A DNA stretch of 64,000 nt from Caenimonas sedimenti (GTDB taxonomy: Bacteria > Pseudomonadota > Gammaproteobacteria > Burkholderiales > Burkholderiaceae_C), in contig NZ_VOBQ01000006.1 in assembly GCF_007833165.1 (NCBI RefSeq), forward strand, positions 62,001-126,000, given 5' to 3'. Shown piece by piece: positions 17,152 to 26,055 of this stretch (the stretch's first letter is position 1; every line of letters begins with the position of its first letter). The notes beneath the pieces are model-generated. The model searched no databases. It was given only the letters and a program-made list of their open reading frames with translations, and was not told the DNA's origin. Position numbers and translations under genes: made by a program.

Positions 17152-18378
17152 ATGAATGGATCGACCTTTCCCGCGCCCCGCCCCATGGCGGTCGCCTTCG
17201 CCGGCCTGGTCGCCCTGGCCGTCGCCATGGGCATCGGCCGCTTCGCCTTCACCCCCCTGCTTCCGCTCATGCTGGCGGAGCGCTCCCTGGACCTCTCCGG
17301 CGCCAGCCTGCTGGCCAGCGCGAACTACTTCGGTTACCTGCTGGGCGCCCTGGCCTGCACCTTCCAGCCCTGGTTCGCGCGGCGGCTCGGGTGGTCGGTC
17401 CAGGTCAACGGGCCTGCCTTGGTTCGGCGTGGCCTGGTGGCCACCGCCCTGCTCACGCTGGGCATGGCGTTGCACCTGCCGGCTCTCTGGCCCTGGCTGC
17501 GCTTCGCGGCGGGTGTGGCCAGCGCCGTCGTCTTCCTGTACACGACGGGCTGGTGCCTGGAACAGCTGGGGCGCCAGCAGCGCCCGGAGATGGGCGCGCT
17601 GATCTATACCGGCCCGGGCGCGGGCATCGTGGCGAGCGGCCTGGTCGCCACCGTGCTGCTGGCCCTGCATGTCCCGGCGATGGCGGGCTGGCTGGCGTTC
17701 GGCGCGCTGGCGGCGCTGTTGACCGCGCTGGTCTGGAAGATTCTCGATCCGCGAATGGCGATGACCGCAACGCCGGCCGCGGCCACCGTGGCTGCGCCGG
17801 CGCAGCAGGTGGGCACCCTCCCGGAAGTCTCGCTGCTCACCGTCGCTTATGGCATCGCGGGGCTGGGCTACATCATCACGGCGACCTTCCTGCCGGTGAT
17901 CGCGCGCCAGGCCTTGCCGGGCTCGCCCTGGCTCGACCTGTTCTGGCCGCTCTTCGGCCTGGCCGTGATCGCCGGCGCGCTCCTGGCGTCGCGCATCAGG
18001 CGCGCCGGGGACCTCCGGATGCGCCTCGCCGCCTGCTATGCCATCCAGGCCGCCGGCGTAGCCGCCAGCCTGGTGAGCCCAACGCTGGCGGGCTTCGCCA
18101 TCGGCAGCCTGCTGCTGGGTCTGCCCTTCACCGCCATCACCTTTTTCGGCATGCAGGAGGCGCGCCGGCTGCGCCCCGCCGGGCCGACCAGCCTGATGGG
18201 CGCCATGACCGCGGCTTACGGGCTGGGGCAGATCGCCGGCCCGCCGCTGGCGGCCTGGCTGGTCGCGCGTGCCACCCATGCGGCGGCGGGTTTCGAACTG
18301 TCGTTGTGGATCGCCAGCGGCTCCCTGGCCCTGGGCGCGGCGATCTACCTGGGTCTGGCGCGCCGCTATCCGGTTTAG
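17152..18378 (+). CDS. MFS transporter, YbfB/YjiJ family
   Basis: A 408-residue transporter with 12 predicted membrane helices. The first helix carries AVAMGIGRFAFTPLLPLM, the hallmark of the YbfB/YjiJ (MFS_4) group (GxGRFxxTPLLP). Substrates of this group are not well known. Its end overlaps the end of the convergent M23 gene by 4 bases. The start at 17152 is chosen because the protein then begins just before the first helix; no strong Shine-Dalgarno sequence is present. Confidence 0.9.
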   Translation: MNGSTFPAPRPMAVAFAGLVALAVAMGIGRFAFTPLLPLMLAERSLDLSGASLLASANYFGYLLGALACTFQPWFARRLGWSVQVNGPALVRRGLVATALLTLGMALHLPALWPWLRFAAGVASAVVFLYTTGWCLEQLGRQQRPEMGALIYTGPGAGIVASGLVATVLLALHVPAMAGWLAFGALAALLTALVWKILDPRMAMTATPAAATVAAPAQQVGTLPEVSLLTVAYGIAGLGYIITATFLPVIARQALPGSPWLDLFWPLFGLAVIAGALLASRIRRAGDLRMRLAACYAIQAAGVAASLVSPTLAGFAIGSLLLGLPFTAITFFGMQEARRLRPAGPTSLMGAMTAAYGLGQIAGPPLAAWLVARATHAAAGFELSLWIASGSLALGAAIYLGLARRYPV

Positions 18379-19085
18379 CGGGAAGCCACCACCTCCGCGG
18401 GCGCCGCAAGACGCAGCGCCGGATACGGATTCACCGGGTCGCCCTGCCACCAGTTGCGTTGGGGTCCCAGCTTGAACACCGCGAAGTGCAGGTGCGGCAC
18501 CTTCGGATCCGCGTTACCGGTGCTGCCGACGGTGCCGAGCAGCGTGCCGCGCTGTACCTCCATGCCTTCCTTCAGGCCGGGCGCATAGGCGTCCAGGTGC
18601 GCGTAGTAGTAGGCCAGGCGGCCATCCGCATCGAACAGGTAGATGGTGAGACCGCCCGGCTTGCTGGTGAACAGCTTGGCGATCCGCCCGTTGTCCACCG
18701 CGACGACGGGGGTGCCGGCGGGTGCTGCGATGTCGATGGCTTCGTGCGTGCGCGAGCCACGGCCTTGCTCGTAGGTGTCGTGCAAGGCGGCGGGCGGGAT
18801 GCCGGCGACGGGGACCATCAGCGAACGCGCCACCAGGAAGCGGGCGCCTTCGAGATCGCCAGGGTCGCCGTCGAATCGGGGGGCCGCCAGGGCCGGCGCC
18901 GCACCCATCTGTGCGGTCGGCGGACTGCTGGGAGCTTGCGGTGCTGGCACAGCAGCTGCTGGCGCAGGTGCCTGCGCCACCTCCACCTGCGCCGGCGGGA
19001 TCACCACCGTGCGCACCGGTTCGCGCCCGCAGCCGGCCAGCACGGCGGCGGCCGCGAGACAGATCAGGCCGGCTGCGCGGTTCAC
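18375..19085 (-). CDS. M23 family metallopeptidase-like lipoprotein (LytM/NlpD type)
   Basis: A 236-residue protein that begins at a GTG overlapping the stop of the L,D-transpeptidase gene (GTGA). The lipoprotein signal ends in the lipobox LAGC. It is followed by a Pro/Ala linker and an M23 domain (about 110-225) with the H-x3-D zinc-ligand pair (RTHEAIDIAAPAGTPV) and the terminal HLHF motif. The conserved features suggest that it is an active or activator-type peptidoglycan endopeptidase anchored to a membrane. Coupling to the YkuD gene points to a common wall-remodelling role. Confidence 0.88.
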   Translation of the reverse strand: MNRAAGLICLAAAAVLAGCGREPVRTVVIPPAQVEVAQAPAPAAAVPAPQAPSSPPTAQMGAAPALAAPRFDGDPGDLEGARFLVARSLMVPVAGIPPAALHDTYEQGRGSRTHEAIDIAAPAGTPVVAVDNGRIAKLFTSKPGGLTIYLFDADGRLAYYYAHLDAYAPGLKEGMEVQRGTLLGTVGSTGNADPKVPHLHFAVFKLGPQRNWWQGDPVNPYPALRLAAPAEVVASR

Positions 19086-20131
19086 GATTGCACGTCGACC
19101 GCCATGCCCTTGCTCACCACGGCGGCCACGCGGGACACGTCCCAGTTGGTCAGGCGCACGCAGCCGCTCGTGACGGCTCGCGCCATCTGCGAAGGCTCGG
19201 AGGTGCCATGGATGCCCCAATGCTGCTTGCTCAGGCCCAGCCACGCTACGCCGACCGGGCTGTTCGGGCCGGGCGGCAGCTTCACCTTCTCGGTGGCCTT
19301 GGGATTGCGCAGCAGGCTGGGGTCGTAGCTGAAGTCGGGATTCATCACCTTGCTGATGATCGTCAGCCCGCCGGGCAGGAGCGGGTTCTGTTCATCACCA
19401 AAGCTGACGGGGAAGGCCCCCACGACCTTGTTGCCCGCATCCAGGAGGTAGAGCATGCTGTCCGACTTGTCGATCCGCAGGCTGGTCACGCCGGCGGGCT
19501 GCGGTTGGGTCTTGAGCACGTCCGGCACCACCACCAGTTGGCCCGCGGCGATCGGCCTGTCCTTGTTGAGGGCGGCCAGCAGCTTTGGGCTGGTGTGAAA
19601 ACGCTCGCCCATCGCTTCCGCCAGGCTCTGGAACCCCAGGGCCGGCAGCCTGGATTGCATCACCGGGTCCGGCGGCAGGGGCGCGTACGGTCCAGCCACG
19701 TCCTCCGGCGTGAGGAGATAGGTGGCGAACACCGGCGCCTGCGGCTGTGCCAGCGCCTGCCAGGTCGCATCGTCCAGCGTGCCCGTGGTCGCCAGCCCGC
19801 GCGCCAGCTGGAAGGCCTGCAACGCGCGCTTCATGTTGCCGCCGAAGTGGCCGTCGATCTCGCCGGGCGAGAACCAGGCGCGATCGAGCATCACCTGCGC
19901 CCGCAGCACCGCCACGCCCCTCGCCCCTTCGGCGAGCACAGGCATCGCCGTGTCGGCATTGAGCTGGTTCATGTGCAGGGTGGCGTCCTGCGGGAACGCG
20001 GCAGGCACGACGGACGCCGGCTTCGCAGCCGCGGCACGAGACGGCGCCTTCGCCTGGGCCAGGGGCTGGCACAGTGCGGCGGCGAGCGCGAGGCCCAGGG
20101 GAAAGATCGAGGGAATTCGCTGGTGGTTCAT
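19082..20131 (-). CDS. L,D-transpeptidase (YkuD domain) with peptidoglycan-binding region
   Basis: A 349-residue exported protein with a signal peptide (about 1-27), a PG_binding_1-like helical region (about 65-130: LRAQVMLDRAWFSPGEIDG to GTLDDATWQAL), a LysM-like stretch (LLAALNKDRPIAAGQLVVVP) and a C-terminal YkuD catalytic domain. The domain has His308 (HWGIHGT) and the SGCVR motif with nucleophile Cys324. It forms 3-3 cross-links or attaches proteins to peptidoglycan. It is the first gene of an operon with the M23 lipoprotein. Confidence 0.93.
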   Translation of the reverse strand: MNHQRIPSIFPLGLALAAALCQPLAQAKAPSRAAAAKPASVVPAAFPQDATLHMNQLNADTAMPVLAEGARGVAVLRAQVMLDRAWFSPGEIDGHFGGNMKRALQAFQLARGLATTGTLDDATWQALAQPQAPVFATYLLTPEDVAGPYAPLPPDPVMQSRLPALGFQSLAEAMGERFHTSPKLLAALNKDRPIAAGQLVVVPDVLKTQPQPAGVTSLRIDKSDSMLYLLDAGNKVVGAFPVSFGDEQNPLLPGGLTIISKVMNPDFSYDPSLLRNPKATEKVKLPPGPNSPVGVAWLGLSKQHWGIHGTSEPSQMARAVTSGCVRLTNWDVSRVAAVVSKGMAVDVQS

Positions 20132-20203
20132 GCCCCACCGTAGCGCGCCGCCACACCCGGCGTTGTAGTCGCGCGGCGATGGGCCCGGTAGTCGAATTCT
20201 TCG

Positions 20204-20791
20204 TCAGGCCGCCTGCGCGGCATCGATGTGGTACAGCCCCCAGGGGCAGAGCCCGAAGCGCTCGCTGACGGGCTTGGCCGCCATGTCGGGGAACTTGTCG
20301 GCTTCGTACACGGCCCACAGCGGGCCCAGGCCGCCCAGGGGCAAAGGCTTGCCATCGAGTTGCGTGGCCACGATGAAGCGGTACTTGCGGGCGTCGGCCA
20401 GCGAGATCGTGGGTGCATAGCCGTCGATGGCGCGCATCGCGACCTTGACGTTGTCACCGGTCACGCCGGCGGCCTTCAGCACGTCGGCCAGCAGCGGGCC
20501 GCGCAGCGTGTGCTGCTTGTTGTCGTACTCCAGCGTCGGCTTGATCGTGATGGCCGGGAGCGCCGCGAGCGCCGCGAAATCGAACGCATGGGCCTTCGCG
20601 AAGCTGAGCTTCTGCTTCGCCATCAGCTGGTCGAGCACGGGATCGAACGGGCCGCGGTTGCCCTTGTCGACCGCGCCGGTCACGGTCAGCAGGGCCGGCC
20701 CCTTGAGGCTGGCGGCGGCGTTGCCCTGCGCGAGCACCGGCGCGGCGGCGGCGCCCAGGGCGGTGGCGATGAAATGGCGCTTTCTGATCAT
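20204..20791 (-). CDS. Exported molybdopterin-oxidoreductase-like domain protein
   Basis: A 195-residue exported protein. A signal peptide (about 1-22, MIRKRHFIATALGAAAAPVLAQ) is followed by one domain resembling the sulfite-oxidase-type molybdopterin-binding fold in its second half (GPLLADVLKAAGV, AIDGYAPTISLADARKYRFIVA, GPLWAVYEADKFPD). The only Cys in the mature chain is near the C-terminus (GLCPWG), so the Mo-ligating Cys of the true enzymes is absent. It is probably not a classic molybdoenzyme. It follows the transglutaminase gene in the same direction after a 34-base gap. Confidence 0.72.
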   Translation of the reverse strand: MIRKRHFIATALGAAAAPVLAQGNAAASLKGPALLTVTGAVDKGNRGPFDPVLDQLMAKQKLSFAKAHAFDFAALAALPAITIKPTLEYDNKQHTLRGPLLADVLKAAGVTGDNVKVAMRAIDGYAPTISLADARKYRFIVATQLDGKPLPLGGLGPLWAVYEADKFPDMAAKPVSERFGLCPWGLYHIDAAQAA

Positions 20792-20825
20792 GGCGTGGCT
20801 CCTCGTCGTTGTTCGAAGGCCGGCA

Positions 20826-21521
20826 TCATAGGCGGGGCGCGGACTCCTTCGCAACATCGGCAAGGAAGTCACCCGCAGCGAGGCTTCCAGTGGTGGCGCT
20901 TCCCTGCAGCCAACGCGGGTACACCCGGCGGAATTCCTCCAGCAGCAGGTCCAGCGGCACGTCGTCGAAGCTGCCATGCTGCCGCAGGTACTCCATGTGG
21001 CGCTGGCCCGATTTGTCGAAGGGGTGGTAGATGGAGTCACTGATCCCGTCGAACTCCAGCGGCAGCAGGCCGAAGCGGTCGCACAGCTCGATGTTGAAGG
21101 CCGGCGTGGCCTTGCGCCAGGCGCCGTCCAGCCAGATTTCGGTGTAGCCGTGCCAGACGAAGACATCGGTGTTCATCGACTCCCGCATGCGCGCGGTGGA
21201 CAGGTGGTTGCGCACGTCGGCGAAGCCGACGCGAGCGGGGATGCCGGCGGCGCGGCACGCGGCCGCCAGCAGCGCCGCTTTGGGCACGCACCAGCCGTAC
21301 CCGTTCGCCAGGACCGTGCTGGCTTTCATGCCGTGCGGCTCCAGGTCCACGCGGTAGGGGTCATAGCGGAAGCCGTCGCGCACGGCGTAGTAAAGGCGGA
21401 CTGCACGTTCGCGGTCCGTGCCCTCGCCGGCGTGCTCCGAGGCAAAGGCAAGCACCGCCGGATGGCTCGCGTCGACCAGTTCGGCGGGGGCGAGGCAGTC
21501 TTGCGGATTCGGCTCTTGCAT
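20826..21521 (-). CDS. Transglutaminase-like protein
   Basis: A 231-residue cytosolic protein of the transglutaminase-like superfamily. It has the nucleophile Cys78 (NGYGWCVPKAALLAA) and His124 (VWHGYTEIWLDG). Where the usual third residue Asp would follow, the sequence reads KATPAFN, so the classic Asp is replaced; this is seen in a subfamily with the later motif PLEFDG-DS, also present here. It may be a protease or amidase rather than a cross-linker. It is the last gene of a tight run GST-SDR-hydratase-transglutaminase, 5 bases after the hydratase stop. Confidence 0.82.
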   Translation of the reverse strand: MQEPNPQDCLAPAELVDASHPAVLAFASEHAGEGTDRERAVRLYYAVRDGFRYDPYRVDLEPHGMKASTVLANGYGWCVPKAALLAAACRAAGIPARVGFADVRNHLSTARMRESMNTDVFVWHGYTEIWLDGAWRKATPAFNIELCDRFGLLPLEFDGISDSIYHPFDKSGQRHMEYLRQHGSFDDVPLDLLLEEFRRVYPRWLQGSATTGSLAAGDFLADVAKESAPRL

Positions 21522-21526
21522 GGGAT

Positions 21527-22315
21527 TCAATCGGTGAAGCGGACGTGCAGGGAAGGCAGCGGTGCGTCGAACTCGGCCGACCAGCGCTCCCCGGGAGCGA
21601 CCGGCCAGGCATCCGTCCAAGTGCCGGTGGTGACGACGTCGCCGGGCTGCAGGTCGGTCGCGCCGGGGCAGTCGCGCAGCGCCCGCAGGAAATGCAGCAG
21701 CGCGTGCAGCGGGCCATCGAGCACGTTCGCGCCCGCGCCGGTGTCGATGCTGTCACCGTCGCGCCGCAGCGTGACGCGCGCCGTGGCGAGCTCGCGGTCG
21801 AAAGCTTCGCCGCCGGACGGCAACGCGGACACCGGCACCTGGCGGCCGACCAGCAGCCGCGCATGCAGGGCGCCGTCGGCCACGGTATCGGCCGCGCTGA
21901 ACTTCCAGCCGGCGCAATGCGACTGCACGATCTCGAAGCCGGGCGCGATCCAGGCGACGCTCGCCAGCAGGTCGTCCAGCGACGCGCGTGCCGGCGGCGT
22001 ACGGGCCATCCCGAAGACGCACTCCGGTTCCAGGCGCGGCTGGCTGGTCGCCCGCAGCGAAACCGTGCCCTCGCCGTCGCAGAACGCCAGCGTGGTGTCC
22101 CAGACCGTGCCCCAGATCGGCCCGTACACGCCGTAGCGCGGCCAGATCGTCCGGTTGGTGAAGCCCACCTTGTAGCCGCGCGGCTGCTCGCCGCGCGCCA
22201 TGCGCAATTGCCGGACGCTGAGGGCGCGTTCGTAGGCGAGCGGCACCTCCAGGCCGCAGCCATCCGTCCACAAGGTGGCGTCGTCGTAGTGGCGCAGCAA
22301 TTCTTCCGGCGTCAT
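21527..22315 (-). CDS. Fumarylacetoacetase-fold hydratase/decarboxylase family protein
   Basis: A 262-residue enzyme of the 2-keto-4-pentenoate hydratase (MhpD)/oxalocrotonate decarboxylase group. Its recognisable parts are GYKVGFTNR near residue 50, the metal-site segment LEPECVFGMAR, and the late GDVVTTGTWTDAWPV. The usual role is hydration or decarboxylation in meta-cleavage degradation of aromatics. No ring-cleavage dioxygenase is nearby, so the pathway is not known. Its ATG overlaps the SDR stop (ATGA). Confidence 0.85.
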   Translation of the reverse strand: MTPEELLRHYDDATLWTDGCGLEVPLAYERALSVRQLRMARGEQPRGYKVGFTNRTIWPRYGVYGPIWGTVWDTTLAFCDGEGTVSLRATSQPRLEPECVFGMARTPPARASLDDLLASVAWIAPGFEIVQSHCAGWKFSAADTVADGALHARLLVGRQVPVSALPSGGEAFDRELATARVTLRRDGDSIDTGAGANVLDGPLHALLHFLRALRDCPGATDLQPGDVVTTGTWTDAWPVAPGERWSAEFDAPLPSLHVRFTD

Positions 22316-23112
22316 TTCGTCCCCGGCGTCCCCGCAATCTGCGGCGCCCGACCGCCCAGGTGCATGCCGCTGTCCAGCAGCAGCAGCTCGCCCGTGGTCG
22401 TCTTCGCGCCGGTCACCAGCCAGACGATCGCTTCCGCCACGTCTTCGGGTGAAGACGGACGCGCGAGCGGCGCGATCTTCTCGTAGTTCGCGGCCAGCTT
22501 TTCGGCGCCTTCCTGGCCGATGCCCTTGATGAACCAGGGGCTGGTGATGAGGCCGGGGCAGACGGCATTGACGCGGATCTCCGGCGCCAGCGTGCGTGCC
22601 AGATGCAGCGTCATCGAATTCAGCGCGCCCTTGGAAGCGATGTAGGGCACCGAGGAACCGATCCCCAGCGAGCCCGCGATGGACGACACGTTCACGACGC
22701 AGCCGCGCGCGGCCTTCAGGTGCTCCACGGCGGCGCGCACCATCTGGAAGCTGCCGATGGTGTTGACGGCGTAGATGCGCTGGAAGGCTTCCACGTCGAG
22801 CGCGTCCCAGCCGGCGGCGGCTCCGAACACCGAGACGCCGGCGTTGTTGACCAGGGCGTCCACCCGCTCCCAGCGGCCGACAGCGGCCTGCACGATGGCG
22901 CGGCAGTCGGCGTCTTCGGCGACGCTGCCGCGCACCAGCACGGTTTCGGCGCCCGCCGCTTCGCACGCGGCCTGGGTCGCGCGGGCTTCCGTTTCGCTCT
23001 TCGAGTAGTTGACGGCGACGTTCCAGCCGCGCTGGGCCAACAGCAGCGCGGTCGCCGCGCCCACGCCGGTGGCCGAGCCGGTGACGATGGCGACGGGCCG
23101 GCTGGCTGTCAC
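22312..23112 (-). CDS. Short-chain dehydrogenase/reductase
   Basis: A 266-residue classical SDR with the cofactor motif VTGSATGVGAATA (TG-x3-G-x-G), the NNAG motif (VNNAGVS), the catalytic Ser in SSIAGSLG and Y-x3-K (PYIASKGAL). The loop Arg/Ser pattern after the first Gly motif (NYSKSE) fits NADP(H) preference. It is similar to 3-oxoacyl-ACP reductase FabG, but genomic context suggests a catabolic role. It is coupled by 4-base overlaps to the GST upstream and the hydratase downstream. Confidence 0.93.
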   Translation of the reverse strand: MTASRPVAIVTGSATGVGAATALLLAQRGWNVAVNYSKSETEARATQAACEAAGAETVLVRGSVAEDADCRAIVQAAVGRWERVDALVNNAGVSVFGAAAGWDALDVEAFQRIYAVNTIGSFQMVRAAVEHLKAARGCVVNVSSIAGSLGIGSSVPYIASKGALNSMTLHLARTLAPEIRVNAVCPGLITSPWFIKGIGQEGAEKLAANYEKIAPLARPSSPEDVAEAIVWLVTGAKTTTGELLLLDSGMHLGGRAPQIAGTPGTK

Positions 23113-23753
23113 AGCTTCGCCTGCGCCGCCTTGCGATCAGCGACGACTTTCTGGGCGGAAGGACGCTCGCCGATGAACTTGACGTACGCGCGGTGGTCGA
23201 TGCCGCCGGCGGCCAGCAGGTCCTCGCCGAAGCTCGCCTTGCTGGCCATCGCCACCAGCGGCAAGTTGTTGAAGGCGGAGCAGTCCGCCAGGGTGAAGGT
23301 GTCGCCGGCGACGTACGGCGAGAACTTCGCCAGCCGGCGGAAACCGGCGATCTTGCTTTCCAGTTCCTTTCGGACCGAGGCCAGCCGCGATTCGCTCAAC
23401 GCCGGTCCACCGAAGAACGCGGAGTTGTAGAGCTGGCGCGCCGCGATCTCCAGGTGCCAGTCGATGAAAGTCGCGATCTCGCGCACCTTGGCCGCGGCGA
23501 ACGGGTCCGCGGGCAGCAGCGCCGGCACGGGATGCACCGCTTCGAGGTAGTCGACGATGACCTGGCTCTCGCACAGCCCGCCCTGCGGCGTCTTCAGGAA
23601 CGGGATCTTGCCCAGCGGCGACACGCTGAGCACGGCTTCATCGGTGCTCTTGGTCGGCGTGTCGGCCTCCTCGAACGCCAGCCCCTTCTCGAGCAGCGCG
23701 AGCTTGACCTTGTTGTAGTAGTTGCTGATGGGCGAGCCGTGAAGGACGAGCAT
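23109..23753 (-). CDS. Glutathione S-transferase family protein
   Basis: A 214-residue cytosolic GST. It has an N-terminal thioredoxin-like domain (LHGSPISNYYNKVKLALLEKG, with Ser/Asn near the glutathione site, cis-Pro in GKIPFL and the ES pair in LCESQVI) and an all-helical C-terminal domain (about 90-205). It is the first gene of a four-gene operon whose members overlap by 4 bases, which points to a glutathione-dependent step in degradation of an electrophilic or aromatic compound (inference). Confidence 0.92.
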   Translation of the reverse strand: MLVLHGSPISNYYNKVKLALLEKGLAFEEADTPTKSTDEAVLSVSPLGKIPFLKTPQGGLCESQVIVDYLEAVHPVPALLPADPFAAAKVREIATFIDWHLEIAARQLYNSAFFGGPALSESRLASVRKELESKIAGFRRLAKFSPYVAGDTFTLADCSAFNNLPLVAMASKASFGEDLLAAGGIDHRAYVKFIGERPSAQKVVADRKAAQAKL

Positions 23754-23803
23754 GGGACTCCTGCGATGAAGGGATTCCCACCGACTTTACGCGCCTCGCG
23801 CGG

Positions 23804-23823
23804 CCGGGGGCTGCCGCCCCCGG
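23804..23823 (-). terminator. Strong GC hairpin (terminator candidate)
   Basis: CCGGGGGC (23804-23811) pairs perfectly with GCCCCCGG (23816-23823) around a TGCC loop. It lies 7 bases after the stop of the small exported protein gene on the minus strand. No T-run follows. Confidence 0.4.
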
Positions 23824-23830
23824 GACAGTG

Positions 23831-24304
23831 CTACTTACGGATGACGGGGTTGTCGGGCAGCAGGGGTTGCGCGCAGGTCGGGTACTGCGCGCGCAACTCC
23901 TCCAGGCGCGTGCGCTCTTCCTGCGCGAACGGGCGGGCCGCGCGGTCCATCCCGCTTTCCATGTCGGTGTGCGCGCGCGTGGCCGCCGCCATCGCGCCGA
24001 GCTGGGCACCGCAGGCGTCCGCCGGGCGCTGCCCCGCGGCACGCGCCTTGAAGCTGCATTCGGAGAACGCGCTCTGCTTGGCCTCCTTGTCGGCCCGCAG
24101 TTCCGCCAGCCGCGTGGACGACCCCACCTGCTGCGTCGCCGCGATGCGGCGCGCCGCGGTGGCGTCCTGGATCGCTTGCGCCTTTGCCTTGATCTCGTCC
24201 TGCTGGGCGGGCGGCAGGCACTGAACGTTGAAGTGCACGGGCTGCGCAAGCGCCGCGACCGGACACATGGCGAGAACGAGCGCGACTTGAACGAACGACT
24301 TCAC
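23831..24304 (-). CDS. Small exported hypothetical protein
   Basis: Not recognised. A 157-residue protein with a clear signal peptide (MKSFVQVALVLAMCPVAALAQ) and a mature part that is Ala/Arg/Glu-rich and mostly helical, with four Cys that could form two disulfides. An N-terminal QCLPPAQQDEIKAKAQA stretch and the long charged helix suggest a periplasmic coiled-coil protein. It is followed by a strong hairpin and separated from its neighbours, so it is probably a monocistronic gene. Confidence 0.7.
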   Translation of the reverse strand: MKSFVQVALVLAMCPVAALAQPVHFNVQCLPPAQQDEIKAKAQAIQDATAARRIAATQQVGSSTRLAELRADKEAKQSAFSECSFKARAAGQRPADACGAQLGAMAAATRAHTDMESGMDRAARPFAQEERTRLEELRAQYPTCAQPLLPDNPVIRK

Positions 24305-24351
24305 GGGACGATCCCTCCTTCAAAGGCGAGGGATTCTACTGGCTCAGCGGC

Positions 24352-25326
24352 TCAATCCAGCTTGGCGCCCGACTCCTTGACCACCTTGGCCCACTTCGTC
24401 GTCTCGGCCTGGGTGAACGTGGCCAGCGCCTCGGGCGTGCCGGCGCCCGGCTCCAGGCCGAGGCCCGCCAGCTTCTCCTTCACGTCCGGCAGGTTCAGCG
24501 CACGAATGGTTTCGGCGTTGATCTTCATCTGCACGTCGCGCGGCACGCCGGGCGAGCCATAAAGGGCGAACCACGACGTCGCCTCGAACCCCGGCAGGCC
24601 CGACTCGGCGATGGTCGGGATGTTGGGCGCGGCCGGCGACCGGTTGGCGCTGGTGACCGCGATGGCCTTGAGCTCGCCCGACTTGACCAGCGGCAGGGCC
24701 GAGGGCATGTTGTCGAAGATCATCTGGATGCGGCCGCCCAGCAGGTCGGGAATGGCCTGCGCGCGGCCCTTGTAGGGCACGTGCGTCATCTTGACGCCGG
24801 CCAGGGTGTTGAACAGTTCGCCCGAGAGATGGATCGACGTGCCGCTGCCGGAGGACCCGAAGTTCAAGGGCTGCTTTTTCGCCAGCTCGATCAGCTCCTT
24901 CACGCTGGATGCCGGCACGTTCTTGTTGACCACCAGCAGGTTGGGCGTGGCCGCCAGGAAGGTGATGGGCGTGAAGTCCTTCAGGTTGTTGTACGGCATC
25001 TTGTCGTACAGCGAAGGATTGATGGCGTGCGTGCCGACCGTGCCGATGACCAGCGTGTGGCCGTCACCCGCGGCCTTGGCAACGAAGTCGGCCCCGATGT
25101 TGCCGCCCGCGCCCGGCTTGTTGTCGACCGTGATCGGCTGGCCGAGCCCGGCCCACTTCTCGGCCAGGACGCGTGCCAGCGTGTCCGGTGCGCCGCCGGG
25201 CGGGAAGGTCACGACGATGCGGATGGGCTTGGTGGGCCAGGCCGCGGCTGGCGCCTGGGCCTGCGCCGCGCCGGCGAGCAGGACGGTGGACAGGGCGGCG
25301 AGGGCGAAGCGGCGCGAGCGGTGCAT
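24352..25326 (-). CDS. Bug/TctC family tripartite tricarboxylate transporter receptor (orphan)
   Basis: A 324-residue periplasmic solute receptor with signal peptide (about 1-24), the opening WPTKPIRIVVTFPPGGAPDTLAR and the loop KPGAGGNIGADFVAKA, both hallmarks of the Bug fold in which backbone amides bind a carboxylate. There is no tctA/tctB next to it. The Bug family is greatly expanded in Burkholderiales. The ATG at 25326 starts at the basic signal (MHRSRRFALAAL); the upstream extension has no signal-like sequence. Confidence 0.92.
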   Translation of the reverse strand: MHRSRRFALAALSTVLLAGAAQAQAPAAAWPTKPIRIVVTFPPGGAPDTLARVLAEKWAGLGQPITVDNKPGAGGNIGADFVAKAAGDGHTLVIGTVGTHAINPSLYDKMPYNNLKDFTPITFLAATPNLLVVNKNVPASSVKELIELAKKQPLNFGSSGSGTSIHLSGELFNTLAGVKMTHVPYKGRAQAIPDLLGGRIQMIFDNMPSALPLVKSGELKAIAVTSANRSPAAPNIPTIAESGLPGFEATSWFALYGSPGVPRDVQMKINAETIRALNLPDVKEKLAGLGLEPGAGTPEALATFTQAETTKWAKVVKESGAKLD

Positions 25327-25455
25327 GGAAACTCCAGGAATGGATCGTTGGGTTGGCATGCAATCATTCTGCGGGCGGGCGTGCCGCCTGCAAATACTCC
25401 TCTGCCCTAGGAAGCGCGCGCCGACCGCGCTGCAGAACACCGTTACGCTTGCCCC

Positions 25456-26055
25456 ATGTCACCAGCCCTGCCGTTGCCCAGCCCCGAAGAAGTCGCGCTG
25501 TTCGAACCCTTCGAACGCCTCGCGCTCGACCGCATCACCGTGGTCGCGATGGAGGCGCAAGCGCGCCAAGCCGCCGCCCACCTGATGACGGCGCGCGCCT
25601 GGGGCTTCGACACGGAATCGAAGCCCACCTTCGCGGTGGGCGAGGCTTCCGAGGGCCCCCACACGGTCCAGTTGGCGCTGGCCGATCATGCCTACGTCTT
25701 CCAGCTGCACGACCAGGGCTGCCGGGAAGAGGTGGCCGCGCTGCTGGCCCAGCCGGACGTCGTCAAGGCCGGCTTCGGCCTGGGCGACGACACACGACGC
25801 ATCGCGCACAAGCTGGGTGTGGAGCCGCAGAACGTGCTCGATCTCGACACCGTCCTGCGGCAGCGCGGCTACCGCCGGCAGATGGGCATCAAGGCGGCGG
25901 TGGCGGTGCTGTTCGGCCGGCGCTTCCTGAAGTCGAAGAAGCAGACGACGTCGAACTGGGCGAACCGCCAGCTGACGGATGCGCAGGTGCTCTACGCGGC
26001 CAACGACGCCTGGGCCGCGCTGCGCGTGCACCACGCCCTCACTGGATCATCTTGA
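25456..26055 (+). CDS. 3'-5' exonuclease of the RNase D/DEDD type
   Basis: A 199-residue cytosolic nuclease-like protein covering only the DEDD exonuclease domain. Motif I is WGFDTESK (D-x-E), motif II is GFGLGDDTRR, and motif III has the terminal Asp in YAANDAWAAL. There are no HRDC domains, unlike full RNase D. It probably trims RNA or DNA 3' ends. A TACGCT hexamer at 25444-25449 is only 6 bases from the ATG, suggesting a leaderless mRNA. Its last 17 bases overlap the convergent PBP1A gene. Confidence 0.88.
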   Translation: MSPALPLPSPEEVALFEPFERLALDRITVVAMEAQARQAAAHLMTARAWGFDTESKPTFAVGEASEGPHTVQLALADHAYVFQLHDQGCREEVAALLAQPDVVKAGFGLGDDTRRIAHKLGVEPQNVLDLDTVLRQRGYRRQMGIKAAVAVLFGRRFLKSKKQTTSNWANRQLTDAQVLYAANDAWAALRVHHALTGSS

